Positions 7,626-16,527 of a DNA stretch of 64,000 nucleotides are shown here, piece after piece. This DNA comes from MWEH01 sp035409945. GTDB lineage: Bacteria; Bacillota; Clostridia; Christensenellales; DTU072. The number at the start of each line of letters is the position of its first letter. Position 1 is the first letter of the stretch. The stretch is taken from contig DAONQC010000003.1 in assembly GCA_035409945.1 (NCBI GenBank), positions 226,596 to 290,595 of the forward strand. The letters are read 5' to 3'. The position numbers were made by a program, and so were the translations under genes. Under the pieces are notes generated by a model, which saw only the letters and a program-made list of their open reading frames with translations, did not search any database and was not told the DNA's origin.

Positions 7626-8102
7626 TTAATTACTTTTCATGGATGGTAGTAATCCACCTTTTTCTATAATGTTTTTTAGAAACTCTGGGAATGGTGGGAA
7701 TGTTCCTTCTACACCAGTTGTTAAATTTTTAATAACACCAGTATCAAAATTAACTTCAACCATATCACCTTCATTTATATCTCCATCATATTCAACAATG
7801 GCAAGTCCTGTGTTAATTGAATTTCTATAGAATATACGAGCAAAGCTTTTAGCTATCACACACGCAATGCCACTTTCTTTAATTGCGATTGGAGCATGTT
7901 CTCTAGACGAACCACAACCAAAGTTATATCCACCTACCATTATGTCGCCTTTTTGAACTCTTTTTACAAAAGTCTTATCTAAATCTTCCATACAATGGCA
8001 AGCTAGTTCTTTTGGATCTGAAGTATTGAGATATCTTGCTGGTATTATGACATCCGTATCAACATTATCGCCATATTTAATAACTTTTCCTGTAATCTTC
8101 AT
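7626..8102 (-). CDS. leuD: 3-isopropylmalate dehydratase small subunit
   Basis: 158 residues, the compact LeuD type of archaea and clostridia. Forms the heterodimeric isopropylmalate/citramalate isomerase with LeuC. Readable: GDNVDTDVIIPARYLNTSDP near the start, and the swivelling-domain loop GGYNFGCGSSREHAPIAIKESG around 57-78, which supplies the substrate-binding Ser/Arg. Ribosome site AAAGGAGATAGAT. Lies 20 bases after leuC, so translationally linked. A decayed copy of its end follows. Confidence 0.96.
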   Translation of the reverse strand: MKITGKVIKYGDNVDTDVIIPARYLNTSDPKELACHCMEDLDKTFVKRVQKGDIMVGGYNFGCGSSREHAPIAIKESGIACVIAKSFARIFYRNSINTGLAIVEYDGDINEGDMVEVNFDTGVIKNLTTGVEGTFPPFPEFLKNIIEKGGLLPSMKSN

Positions 8103-8122
8103 ATCTATCTCCTTTTAAAATC

Positions 8123-9382
8123 TTATAGTCCCACTGGACTTGTTATTTTGCCAGTTATTGCTGAAGCAGCAGCAACTGCTGGACTACATAAATACACTTC
8201 ACTTTCAGGATGTCCCATACGACCTACAAAGTTTCTATTTGTAGTAGCTAAAGATCTTTCACCTTTTGCAAGTATACCCATGTGACCACCCAAACATGGT
8301 CCACAAGTTGGTGTAGAAACAGCGCAACCTGCATCAACAAAAATTTTAGTTAGTCCATTTACTGCCATATCTAAAAATATTTTTTGTGTAGCTGGAATTA
8401 TAATTACCCTAACTCCCTTTGCTACCTTCTTACCTTTAAGTATTTTTGCCGCTATTTCAAAATCTGAATATCTTCCGTTTGTACAAGAGCCAATGACCAC
8501 CTGATCGATCTTTATATCGCCAATTTTATCAAAAGTCCTTGTATTAGATGGCAAATGAGGGAATGCTACTGTTGGTTCAATTTTTGATAAATCTATATCA
8601 TACACCTCGTCATACTTTGCATCTTTATCAGCTTCAAAAACCACCGGCTTTTTGGTGCTATGGTTTGCAATATATTCTAAAGTTATATCGTCAACTGGGA
8701 AAATCCCATTTTTTGCGCCTGCTTCAATTGCCATATTGCAGATTGTAAACCTATCATCGATAGTTAGATTTTTAACGCCATCGCCAGTAAATTCCATGGA
8801 TTTATATAATGCTCCATCAACGCCAATTTTTCCAATGATGTGAAGTATTATATCTTTGCCACTAACCCACTTCTTTGGTTTTCCCGTTAAGTTAAACTTA
8901 ATTGCTGAAGGTACTTTAAACCATGCTTTACCATATGCCATACCCACAGCCATATCAGTAGAACCTACTCCTGTTGAAAAAGCACCTAATGCGCCATATG
9001 TACAAGTGTGGCTATCTGCACCGATAACTAAATCCCCAGCGACAACCAATCCTTTTTCAGGAAGTAGCGCGTGCTCCACCCCCATTTCTCCTACATCATA
9101 GTAGTGAGTAATATCTTTTTTACCTGCAAAATCTCTCACTATCTTTGTTTGCTCTGCTGCCTTAATGTCTTTATTAGGTGTAAAATGATCCATTACAAGT
9201 GCTATCTTGTCTTTATTAAAAACACAATCACACCCTGCTTTTTCGAACTCTTTAATTGCGACTGGACTAGTTACATCATTGCCTAATACTAGATCTAAAT
9301 CGGCCATTATTAATTCCCCAGCGACAACCTTATCCTTGCCAGCATGAGAAGCTAATATCTTTTGAGACATTGTCATTGCCAT
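8123..9382 (-). CDS. leuC: 3-isopropylmalate dehydratase large subunit
   Basis: 419 residues, aconitase superfamily. Binds the catalytic [4Fe-4S] cluster and isomerises 2- to 3-isopropylmalate; with CimA upstream it would also isomerise citramalate. Cluster ligands are visible as the cysteine in VVIGSCTNGRYSDF near residue 300 and the pair CGPCLGGHMG near 360. HTCTYGALGAFSTGVGSTDMA is the substrate-binding loop of this short (archaeal/clostridial) LeuC type. ATG start behind AGGAGGAAGCAT. Confidence 0.97.
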   Translation of the reverse strand: MAMTMSQKILASHAGKDKVVAGELIMADLDLVLGNDVTSPVAIKEFEKAGCDCVFNKDKIALVMDHFTPNKDIKAAEQTKIVRDFAGKKDITHYYDVGEMGVEHALLPEKGLVVAGDLVIGADSHTCTYGALGAFSTGVGSTDMAVGMAYGKAWFKVPSAIKFNLTGKPKKWVSGKDIILHIIGKIGVDGALYKSMEFTGDGVKNLTIDDRFTICNMAIEAGAKNGIFPVDDITLEYIANHSTKKPVVFEADKDAKYDEVYDIDLSKIEPTVAFPHLPSNTRTFDKIGDIKIDQVVIGSCTNGRYSDFEIAAKILKGKKVAKGVRVIIIPATQKIFLDMAVNGLTKIFVDAGCAVSTPTCGPCLGGHMGILAKGERSLATTNRNFVGRMGHPESEVYLCSPAVAAASAITGKITSPVGL

Positions 9383-9439
9383 ATGCTTCCTCCTATTTTA
9401 TATTTATGTATCAAATTTAATTTCTTTATTTTAGGGTGC

Positions 9440-9540
9440 AATAACTAACTATTTTGTAACCCTTTTGTTTGTTTATATGCTATACATTACTTTTTTTGAA
9501 CTAGTACACCTTACGTAATTCGTTATATAATTGTATAACC
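9440..9540 (-). pseudogene. Decayed partial copies of the cimA 3' end
   Basis: Downstream of cimA, the segment 9484-9540 aligns with the last 17 codons and stop of cimA (shared GTGTAC-AGTT core and CAAT at the other end), about 110 bases from the original. A weaker third match (AACTATTTTGTAACCCTTTTG) lies at 9445-9480. The similarity is visible but more eroded than for leuB or leuD. Confidence 0.55.
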
Positions 9541-9597
9541 CCGTCAAAGTGTGTCTAGTACTTTATATCTGTACGCTGCCCGTTTATATACCGTATG

Positions 9598-11184
9598 TTA
9601 GTTTTGTAAAACTGGTACACTTTGCTTTTTATGTAGATAATACTCGATTGCGTCTGTTAGTGCATACCAGCTAGCTTCTATTATGTCTGTAGACACTCCA
9701 ACTGTTGTCCATATGTGATTGCCATCGGTATTTTCAATCAAAACCCTAACTTTTGATGCTGTTGCATTATTACCTTCTAGTACTCTAACTTTATAGTCAG
9801 TAAGATGAATGTTTTTTAATTCGGGATAGAAAATAGATAAAGCCTTTCTTAATGCGATATCTAGAGCATTAACTGGTCCATTTCCCATCGCGGCTGATGT
9901 TTCAGTTCTCCCTTCAACCTCAACTTTAATTAGTGCAAAAGCGCTCATCTCTCCATCTGGTGAAGGATGCTCCCCTGAAGTTTTATACATGCTTAGCTTG
10001 AAATACGGCTTGTATCTACCAAGTGCATTTAATACCATTAACTCAAAACTAGCATCTGCAGCTTCAAACTGATATCCCTCATGTTCTAACTCCTTTAGTT
10101 TATCAAGTATTATCTTAGCTTCTGGAGATGATTTCGTTATTTCTGGGGCGATGTTTTCTAGCTTGTTAATAATCGTTGTACGACCACTCATCTCGCTCAT
10201 CAAAAATTTTCTTTTGTTACCAACAGATTCTGGATGGATGTGTTCAAATGAATCGCTTCTTTTATCTACGCCATCTATATGCATACCACCCTTATGAGCA
10301 AAAGCACTAGACCCAGTGTATGGCTTATTTGAAGGTGCTATTAGGTTTGATATATCATATATTTTCATAACCGTTGAGGTAAGATTAGTTAAATCACCTT
10401 CTATGCAAGACATTCCCATTTTTAACTGGATATTTGGGATTAATACACTTAAATCTGCATTTCCACACCTTTCACCTATTCCCACAAACGTTCCTTGAAC
10501 ATGTGTGGCGCCAGCTTGTACAGCTAACATTGAAGATGCAACTGCACAATCAATATCGTTATGACAGTGTATACCTATTCTTTTATCAGGATATTTATCC
10601 ACTACTTTTTTGGTAATTTCATATGCTTCTACTGGTAAAATTGCACCGTTTGTATCGCAAAGGACTATTACATCTGCACCAGCTGAAACTGCTTTATCAA
10701 TGATTTTCATGGTACATTCTTCATTTGCTTTATATCCATCAAAAAAATGTTCGGCATCAAAAACTACCTCTTTTCCCTTTCCTTTAAAGAAAGAAATAGT
10801 GTCATAAATCATTTCTAAATTTTCTTCTTCGGTAGCTCTCAAAATTTCTTTGATGTGCAAATCCCAACTTTTACCAAAAATAACAACTGTTGGTGTATCT
10901 GCTTGAAGTAATGATATTACATTAGCATCATCTTCTACTTTAATACCCTTTCTCCTTGTGCTACCAAACGCACATAAAGTGGCGTTTTTAAGTTCAAGTT
11001 TTTTAACTTTCTCAAAAAACTCAATATCTTTGGGGTTGGAACCAGGGTTGCCAGCTTCAATGTATCTAACACCAAAATCGTCAAGTGCTTTTACTATATT
11101 TAGTTTATCTTGTACAGAAAAAGATATCCCTTCGCTTTGCGCCCCATCTCTTAGTGTACTGTCAAATATTTCTATTTTTTTCAT
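9598..11184 (-). CDS. cimA: (R)-citramalate synthase
   Basis: 528 residues. Condenses pyruvate with acetyl-CoA to citramalate, the threonine-independent entry to isoleucine. The N-terminal TIM barrel carries DSTLRDGAQSEGISF (the SEG in place of APG/APS of LeuA is typical of this citramalate synthase group), VVFDAEHFFDGYKAN, LCDTNGAILP and the metal-binding HCHNDIDCAVA. HKGGMHIDGV closes the catalytic part and a regulatory LeuA dimer domain follows at about 385-520 (GNGPVNALD, STDIIEASWYALTD). It is 29 bases after leuA. No threonine deaminase gene lies in the cluster, consistent with this being the isoleucine route. Confidence 0.93.
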   Translation of the reverse strand: MKKIEIFDSTLRDGAQSEGISFSVQDKLNIVKALDDFGVRYIEAGNPGSNPKDIEFFEKVKKLELKNATLCAFGSTRRKGIKVEDDANVISLLQADTPTVVIFGKSWDLHIKEILRATEEENLEMIYDTISFFKGKGKEVVFDAEHFFDGYKANEECTMKIIDKAVSAGADVIVLCDTNGAILPVEAYEITKKVVDKYPDKRIGIHCHNDIDCAVASSMLAVQAGATHVQGTFVGIGERCGNADLSVLIPNIQLKMGMSCIEGDLTNLTSTVMKIYDISNLIAPSNKPYTGSSAFAHKGGMHIDGVDKRSDSFEHIHPESVGNKRKFLMSEMSGRTTIINKLENIAPEITKSSPEAKIILDKLKELEHEGYQFEAADASFELMVLNALGRYKPYFKLSMYKTSGEHPSPDGEMSAFALIKVEVEGRTETSAAMGNGPVNALDIALRKALSIFYPELKNIHLTDYKVRVLEGNNATASKVRVLIENTDGNHIWTTVGVSTDIIEASWYALTDAIEYYLHKKQSVPVLQN

Positions 11185-11213
11185 ATTATTACCCTTATTA
11201 TTTTAACTTGATT

Positions 11214-12713
11214 TTATAGTGTTTTATTAATTGCTTTTATGTATGCTATGATACTTGCCTCTATTATGTCAGTTGACAGTCCAGTACCAGTATAAATAGT
11301 ATCATTATATTTAATCTTGACAGTTGCTTCACCAAGAGCATCGTTACCATCTGTAACACTTTGAATGGAATAATCATCAAGCTCTCTTCCTGTACCTTTG
11401 ATGATTTTATCAACTGCATTAAATGCTGCGTCTACCGGTCCATGACCTAGCGCGACTTTTTCAATTAGTTGATTATTAAATAATAATCGAACAACTGCGC
11501 TTGAAGATGATTTGTTACCACTATTAACAGTAAATCTATCTAGCTTGTATTCTTGTTCTTCATATTTGTCTTCAACTCCAACTAGCGCTATTAATTCAGC
11601 ATCTGAAACTTTTCTTCTCTTATCTGCAAGAGCCTTAAATTTCTCAAAAAACACATTCATCTCATCGTCAGTTAAGGTATATCCTAATGTTTTTAGTCTA
11701 TCTCTAATTGCATGTTTTCCACTATGCTTTCCAAACACCATGCTATTAGACGGAATTCCTACTGACTGAGGACTCATAATTTCATATGTAGCACGATTTG
11801 CAAGCACGCCATGTTGATGTATTCCAGCTTCATGTGCAAATGCATTTTCACCAACTATAGGCTTATTAATTGGGGCTCTTAACCCTAGTGTTTTGTACAC
11901 TAAATTGCTAGTTGAATAGATCTTTTGGGTATTTACATTCAATTCACATTGATATTTATCTTGTCTTGTTACTAGCCCCATTATAACTTCTTCTAGGGCA
12001 GCATTACCTGCTCTTTCGCCCAGACCATTTATTGAACATTCTACTTGATCAGCGCCTGCTTCAACTGCTGCTAAACTGTTTGCTACTGCTAAGCCTAAAT
12101 CGTTATGGCAATGTACTGAAAACTTTGCCTTGTCGGCATTTTTTACATTAGCCTTTAGATACTTTATTAAATCATACATTTCAGAAGGAGTGGTATATCC
12201 GACAGTGTCAGGAATGTTAATAACTGTAGCACCTGCTTGAATTGCTGTTTCTACAGCCTTGACTAAGAAAGGTCTTTCGCTTCTAGTTGCATCTTCACAA
12301 GAAAATTCCACATTATCCACTAGTTTCCTAGTATACCTGACATGTTCATCGATGGTTTTTAGCACCTTTTCTTCGCTCATCTTTAGTTTATATTGCATGT
12401 GAATTGGTGAGGTAGCTAAAAACACATGGATTCTTGGGCTAGCCCCATTCTTTACTGCTTCATATGCTAAATCGATATCTCTTTTAACACAACGCGCAAG
12501 ACTTGCTACAGAGCAGTTCTTAACCCTCTCTGCAATTGCCTTAACTGATTCAAAGTCTCCTTGTGAACTAGCTGCAAACCCTGCTTCTATTATGTCTACG
12601 CCTAGTGCTTCTAATGCTAAAGCTACATCAATTTTTTCTGTAATGTGCATACTGCAGCTAGGTGCTTGCTCTCCGTCTCTTAATGTAGTATCAAAAATCT
12701 GTATTTTTCTCAT
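11214..12713 (-). CDS. leuA: 2-isopropylmalate synthase
   Basis: 499 residues. First committed step of leucine synthesis, from 2-oxoisovalerate and acetyl-CoA. Motifs: DTTLRDGEQAPSCSM at 8-22, INIPDTVGYTTPSEM, HCHNDLGLAVANSLAAVEAGADQVECSINGLGERAGN (metal His pair), HEAGIHQHGVLANRATYEI, then the C-terminal allosteric LeuA dimer domain (about 390-495) ending GLSTDIIEASIIAYIKAI, which normally confers leucine inhibition. Ribosome site AAGGAAGGAAAT. 33 bases after ilvD. Confidence 0.97.
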   Translation of the reverse strand: MRKIQIFDTTLRDGEQAPSCSMHITEKIDVALALEALGVDIIEAGFAASSQGDFESVKAIAERVKNCSVASLARCVKRDIDLAYEAVKNGASPRIHVFLATSPIHMQYKLKMSEEKVLKTIDEHVRYTRKLVDNVEFSCEDATRSERPFLVKAVETAIQAGATVINIPDTVGYTTPSEMYDLIKYLKANVKNADKAKFSVHCHNDLGLAVANSLAAVEAGADQVECSINGLGERAGNAALEEVIMGLVTRQDKYQCELNVNTQKIYSTSNLVYKTLGLRAPINKPIVGENAFAHEAGIHQHGVLANRATYEIMSPQSVGIPSNSMVFGKHSGKHAIRDRLKTLGYTLTDDEMNVFFEKFKALADKRRKVSDAELIALVGVEDKYEEQEYKLDRFTVNSGNKSSSSAVVRLLFNNQLIEKVALGHGPVDAAFNAVDKIIKGTGRELDDYSIQSVTDGNDALGEATVKIKYNDTIYTGTGLSTDIIEASIIAYIKAINKTL

Positions 12714-12745
12714 GTTGATTTCCTTCCTTAAAGTTTAAGTTTTAT

Positions 12746-14410
12746 TTATATATTAAATGATGCTCCTTTGTCTGCTGAAGATACGAGTTTTTCATACCTA
12801 CGTAAGTATCCCTTAAGGTTAGCTTCTGGCTTTAATTTCATACTCTTTTTTCTATTTTCTAATTCTTCATCAGATACATCTAAATTTATGGAATAGTTAT
12901 TTATATCGATTATTATTTTGTCTCCTTCTTTTACATATGCAATTGGACCACCTTCTCTAGCTTCTGGGGATATATGCCCGATAGCTGCGCCTCTCGTTGC
13001 ACCGGAGAATCTTCCATCGGTAATGAGGGCAACATCTGCATCTAATCCCATACCAACGATAGCTGAAGTTGGCGATAACATTTCTCGCATTCCAGGTCCA
13101 CCTTTTGGTCCTTCATACCTAATTACTACGACATCGCCTTTATTTATTTTTTTACCATAAATTGCAGCTATTGCATCTTCTTCACTATCAAAAACTCTTG
13201 CTCTTCCAGTAAATTTAAGCATTTCTGGTCTTACTGCACTTCTTTTCACCACAGAACCGTTAGGAGCAATGTTTCCAAATAAAACGGCTAAGCCCCCTGT
13301 TTTTGCGTATGGCTTTTCAACTGACTTAATGACTGTATTATCAAGCACTTTAACTTTTTCTATGTTTTCTCCTACAGTTTTCCCTGTCACAGTTAGACAG
13401 GATTTATTAACAACATTAATTTTATCTAACTCTTTGAAAACAGCTTGTATGCCACCAGCACGATGTAAGTCTTGTAAATGATGAACTCCGCTTGGCGCAA
13501 GTTTGCATAGGTTTGGAACAGACTCGCTTACTTCATTTATGAATTTTAGGTCAAGTGGCTTTCCCATCTCCATACACATTGCAGCAAGATGTAGTACTGT
13601 GTTAGTAGAACATCCTAGCGCCATATCCATAACTAGTGCATTTTTAATGGACTTTTCATTTATGATATCTAGAACTTTTATGTCTTTTTCAAGTAGTTCC
13701 ATAATTTTCATGCCTGTAAGTTTGGCAAGGCGTATTCTTTCGGAGTAAACTGCTGGAGTTGTTCCGTTTGTTGGTAGCGATATTCCTATTGCTTCTGTTA
13801 AGCAATTCATAGAATTTGCAGTAAACATTCCTGCACACGAGCCACATGTAGGACAAGCATTATTTTCTACCTTATCGAGTTCATCTTGGTCTATAAAGCC
13901 ACCTTTAAAGGCACCAAGTGCTTCATATACACTGTTATAATCAAGAAAATTCCCTTGACTATCTGGTATAGATAACATAGGTCCTCCACATACAAATATA
14001 GAAGGTAAGTTGAGGCGAATTGCAGAAAGAAGCATCCCAGGAACAATCTTGTCACAGCTAGGGATAAAAACTAAAGCATCAAAACTATGTGTTTTGACTA
14101 CACACTCTACACTATCAGCTATTATTTCTCTTGTGCATAAGGAGTATTTCATGCCTTCATGGCCCATGGCAATGCCATCACAGACACCGATAGTATTGAA
14201 TTCTAGTGGAGTTCCACCAGCGGCAAGCACACCGTCTTTAACTGCCCTAGATATTGTGGATAAATGAATGTGCCCTGGCACAATTTCATTAAATGAGTTA
14301 ACTATACCAATTATTGGTCTTCTAATTTGCTCATCCACCAGTCCATCAGCTTTAAGTAATGATCTAGACGGAGCTTTTTCTGCACCTTTTTTAATGTTAT
14401 CTGATCTCAT
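12746..14410 (-). CDS. ilvD: Dihydroxy-acid dehydratase
   Basis: 554 residues, standard length. Dehydrates 2,3-dihydroxy acids to the 2-oxo acids of valine and isoleucine using an Fe-S cluster. Conserved: GVCDGIAMGHEGM, FIPSCDKIVPGMLL (cluster Cys), CPTCGSCAGMFTANSMNCLTEA (cluster Cys), and GRFSGATRGAAIGHISPEA near residue 470. Start ATG behind GAGGTTAAGAAA. It follows a 315-base gap after ilvC filled with degenerate repeats, so an extra internal promoter is possible. Confidence 0.97.
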   Translation of the reverse strand: MRSDNIKKGAEKAPSRSLLKADGLVDEQIRRPIIGIVNSFNEIVPGHIHLSTISRAVKDGVLAAGGTPLEFNTIGVCDGIAMGHEGMKYSLCTREIIADSVECVVKTHSFDALVFIPSCDKIVPGMLLSAIRLNLPSIFVCGGPMLSIPDSQGNFLDYNSVYEALGAFKGGFIDQDELDKVENNACPTCGSCAGMFTANSMNCLTEAIGISLPTNGTTPAVYSERIRLAKLTGMKIMELLEKDIKVLDIINEKSIKNALVMDMALGCSTNTVLHLAAMCMEMGKPLDLKFINEVSESVPNLCKLAPSGVHHLQDLHRAGGIQAVFKELDKINVVNKSCLTVTGKTVGENIEKVKVLDNTVIKSVEKPYAKTGGLAVLFGNIAPNGSVVKRSAVRPEMLKFTGRARVFDSEEDAIAAIYGKKINKGDVVVIRYEGPKGGPGMREMLSPTSAIVGMGLDADVALITDGRFSGATRGAAIGHISPEAREGGPIAYVKEGDKIIIDINNYSINLDVSDEELENRKKSMKLKPEANLKGYLRRYEKLVSSADKGASFNI

Positions 14411-14442
14411 TTTCTTAACCTCTTTTTTTTAATATGATACCG

Positions 14443-14640
14443 TTTCAACAGTCTATTTAGGCAACGAATTTAATTTTCTATCCCTATTCTGTTGTTAATA
14501 AGGTTCTGTTTCGACAGGCTATTAATTTTTATCTCTATTTTTAGTACGCCTCCGTGTCAACAGCCTGTCTAGTAACGGATTGGTTTTTACCTCTATTTTT
14601 CAATACGCAACCATTTCGACAGTCTATTCAGGCAACGAAT
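14443..14640. repeat. Degenerate four-copy tandem repeat between ilvC and ilvD
   Basis: The core TTTCAACAG/TTTCGACAG/TGTCAACAG recurs at 14443, 14509, 14555 and 14614, each followed by CTATT or CTGTCT and, in copies 1 and 4, by AGGCAACGAATTTAAT; copies 2 and 3 share TTTTTA-CTCTATTTTT before the next unit. Period is irregular (66, 46, 59). No coding remnant was recognised in it. It fills most of the 315-base gap inside an otherwise tight operon. Confidence 0.75.
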
Positions 14641-14725
14641 TTAATATTTACTAGCTAGGTTTAGCTATAGGTGATTATGGTATTTAAGCCTTTTAAGGTT
14701 TAAACCACACAGGCAAAAATTTAGA

Positions 14726-15730
14726 TTACTCTTTATAATCTCTTTTTTGCCAAGTCATGTTCTCACGAAGATATGCACCAGTTTTTTCAATTTGGTGGTT
14801 TTTCTCTTCTTCCCTTACCTTTGCAAAGTATGGTCTGCCAGTTTTGTTTTCATCGATCCAACCTTTAGCAAATTTGCCACTTTGAATCTCGCTTAACACC
14901 TTTTTCATTTCTTTTCTGGTTTCATCGGTAATTATACGATTACCAACTTTATATCCACCATATTCAGCTGTATCGCTAACACTATATCTCATAAATGAAA
15001 GACCGCCAGCAACCACTAAGTCGATTATTAACTTCATTTCGTGTAAGCATTCAAAATATGCGCTTTCTGGTTGATATCCAGCTTCAACAAGCGTGTCAAA
15101 ACCAGCTTTCATAAGCTCTGCAACACCACCACATAGAACTACTTGCTCACCAAAAAGATCGGTTTCAGTTTCTTCTTTGAATGTTGTTTCCAAAATACCA
15201 GCTCTAGAACCACCAATACCTTTTGCATATGCTAAGGCTATGTCTTTAGCTTTACCAGTAAAATCTTGATAGACAGCTACTAAACAAGGAACGCCTTTGC
15301 CATCAACAAATTCACTTCTGACTGTATGACCAGGGCCTTTTGGTGCAATCATGATTACATCAATATTTGCTGGTGGTACAATTTGCTTAAAATGAATGTT
15401 AAAGCCATGTGCAAATGCAATTGCCATACCTTCTCTTAAATATGGTTTAATGTCTTTTTCATATAGTGAGGCTTGCTTTTCATCGTTAACTAAAATCATA
15501 ACTACGTCAGCAATTTTAACTGCTTCATCGGTATTTAGAACTTTTAGTCCTCTTGCTTCAGCCTTAGCTTTAGATTTTGAACCTTCATATAGTCCAACAA
15601 CCACATTGACACCACTGTCACTTAAGTTAAGCGCATGTGCGTGTCCTTGACTGCCGTAACCGATAATGGCTACAGTCTTTCCTTTCAAATTGTTTAAATC
15701 ACAATCTTTTTCATAATAAATCTTTGCCAT
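14726..15730 (-). CDS. ilvC: Ketol-acid reductoisomerase
   Basis: 334 residues, class I (short) form. Converts acetolactate and acetohydroxybutyrate to dihydroxy acids with NAD(P)H and Mg2+. The Rossmann loop GYGSQGHAHALNL sits at 24-36; the cofactor-specificity loop reads LYEGSKSKAKAEA. HGFNIHFKQIVPP, MIAPKGPGHTVR, ETFKEETETDLFGEQ (written here as TTFKEETETDLFGEQ, metal acids) and MRYSVSDTAEYG are all present. Ribosome site ATAAGGAGAG. About 110 bases after ilvN. Confidence 0.97.
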   Translation of the reverse strand: MAKIYYEKDCDLNNLKGKTVAIIGYGSQGHAHALNLSDSGVNVVVGLYEGSKSKAKAEARGLKVLNTDEAVKIADVVMILVNDEKQASLYEKDIKPYLREGMAIAFAHGFNIHFKQIVPPANIDVIMIAPKGPGHTVRSEFVDGKGVPCLVAVYQDFTGKAKDIALAYAKGIGGSRAGILETTFKEETETDLFGEQVVLCGGVAELMKAGFDTLVEAGYQPESAYFECLHEMKLIIDLVVAGGLSFMRYSVSDTAEYGGYKVGNRIITDETRKEMKKVLSEIQSGKFAKGWIDENKTGRPYFAKVREEEKNHQIEKTGAYLRENMTWQKRDYKE

Positions 15731-15842
15731 TTTTTCTCTCCTTATATCTTGAGGTAAACCTCTTTATTCCTTATATTGTTTTTACTTGAGATTTTACTAT
15801 TTAAAAGTATATAGCAATCTCTTTGTATCCATAGCTACAAAA

Positions 15843-16373
15843 TTACACTATCAGTTTATGGTCTTCCAAACTCTCGCCACCTCTAGCAACAGCAGTTAGA
15901 CCAGTCCTACAAAGTTCAACAACGCCAAATGGAATCATGTATTCTAAAAACGCATTGCATTTTGAAGAGTCTCCTGTAACTTCAAGCGTCAATGATTCTC
16001 TTGTTATATCGACAACCTTAGCTCTAAATATTGAAGTCGCCTCCAAAATCTCCGCTCTTTTTCCTTGGGGGACTCTGACCTTTATTAACATAAGCTCTCT
16101 CATAACTGCGTTTTTCATATTTAAAATTTCCACAGTAATGACATCGTGAAGCTTTTGGAGTTGTAATTTTATTTGTTCTTTTACATACTCATCGCCAGTT
16201 GCAATAACTGTTATTCTGGAAATCTTAGAATCTAATGTTTCACCAACTGAAAGTGAGTCTATATTAAAACCTCTTCTTCCAAATAGTGAGGCAACTCTAG
16301 TCAAAACTCCAGCTTCGTTTCTTACTAGTAACGACATTAAAAATCTTTCTTCGTTTTCGCCTATTTCTCTCAT
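15843..16373 (-). CDS. ilvN: Acetolactate synthase small (regulatory) subunit
   Basis: 176 residues: N-terminal ACT domain (SLLVRNEAGVLTRVASLFGRRGFNIDSLSVGET) that normally binds valine for feedback inhibition, followed by the ALS_ss C-terminal domain (RELMLIKVRVPQGKRAEILEATSIFRAKVVDI...SLTLEVTGD). Partner of the IlvB catalytic subunit encoded just upstream (154-base gap). ATG start behind GGAGAAAGAAAA. Confidence 0.95.
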   Translation of the reverse strand: MREIGENEERFLMSLLVRNEAGVLTRVASLFGRRGFNIDSLSVGETLDSKISRITVIATGDEYVKEQIKLQLQKLHDVITVEILNMKNAVMRELMLIKVRVPQGKRAEILEATSIFRAKVVDITRESLTLEVTGDSSKCNAFLEYMIPFGVVELCRTGLTAVARGGESLEDHKLIV

Positions 16374-16463
16374 TTTTCTTTCTCCATTATTTATTACAAT
16401 CTATGTTTTATTTTCTTTGTTATCAATAATTTCTTTTAGCGTACTTTGTGATACTCTTTTAAT

Positions 16464-16507
16464 TTATACTGCTTATCAGTTCCAGTTTGACGGATTATCA
16501 TTCCATC
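16464..16507 (-). pseudogene. Possible decayed copy of the ilvB 3' end
   Basis: Downstream of ilvB, about 45 bases (core TTATCAGTTCCAGTTTGACGG on the + strand) resemble the ilvB end at 16533-16580 (TCATCAATTGTTCCGTTTGGTGG), about 72 bases apart. Reading gives M-I-I-R-Q-T-G-T-D against M-I-P-P-N-G-T-I-D. The match is weak and is listed because the same pattern is clear at neighbouring genes. Confidence 0.4.
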
Positions 16508-16527
16508 TTTTTATCACGATTGGTGTA

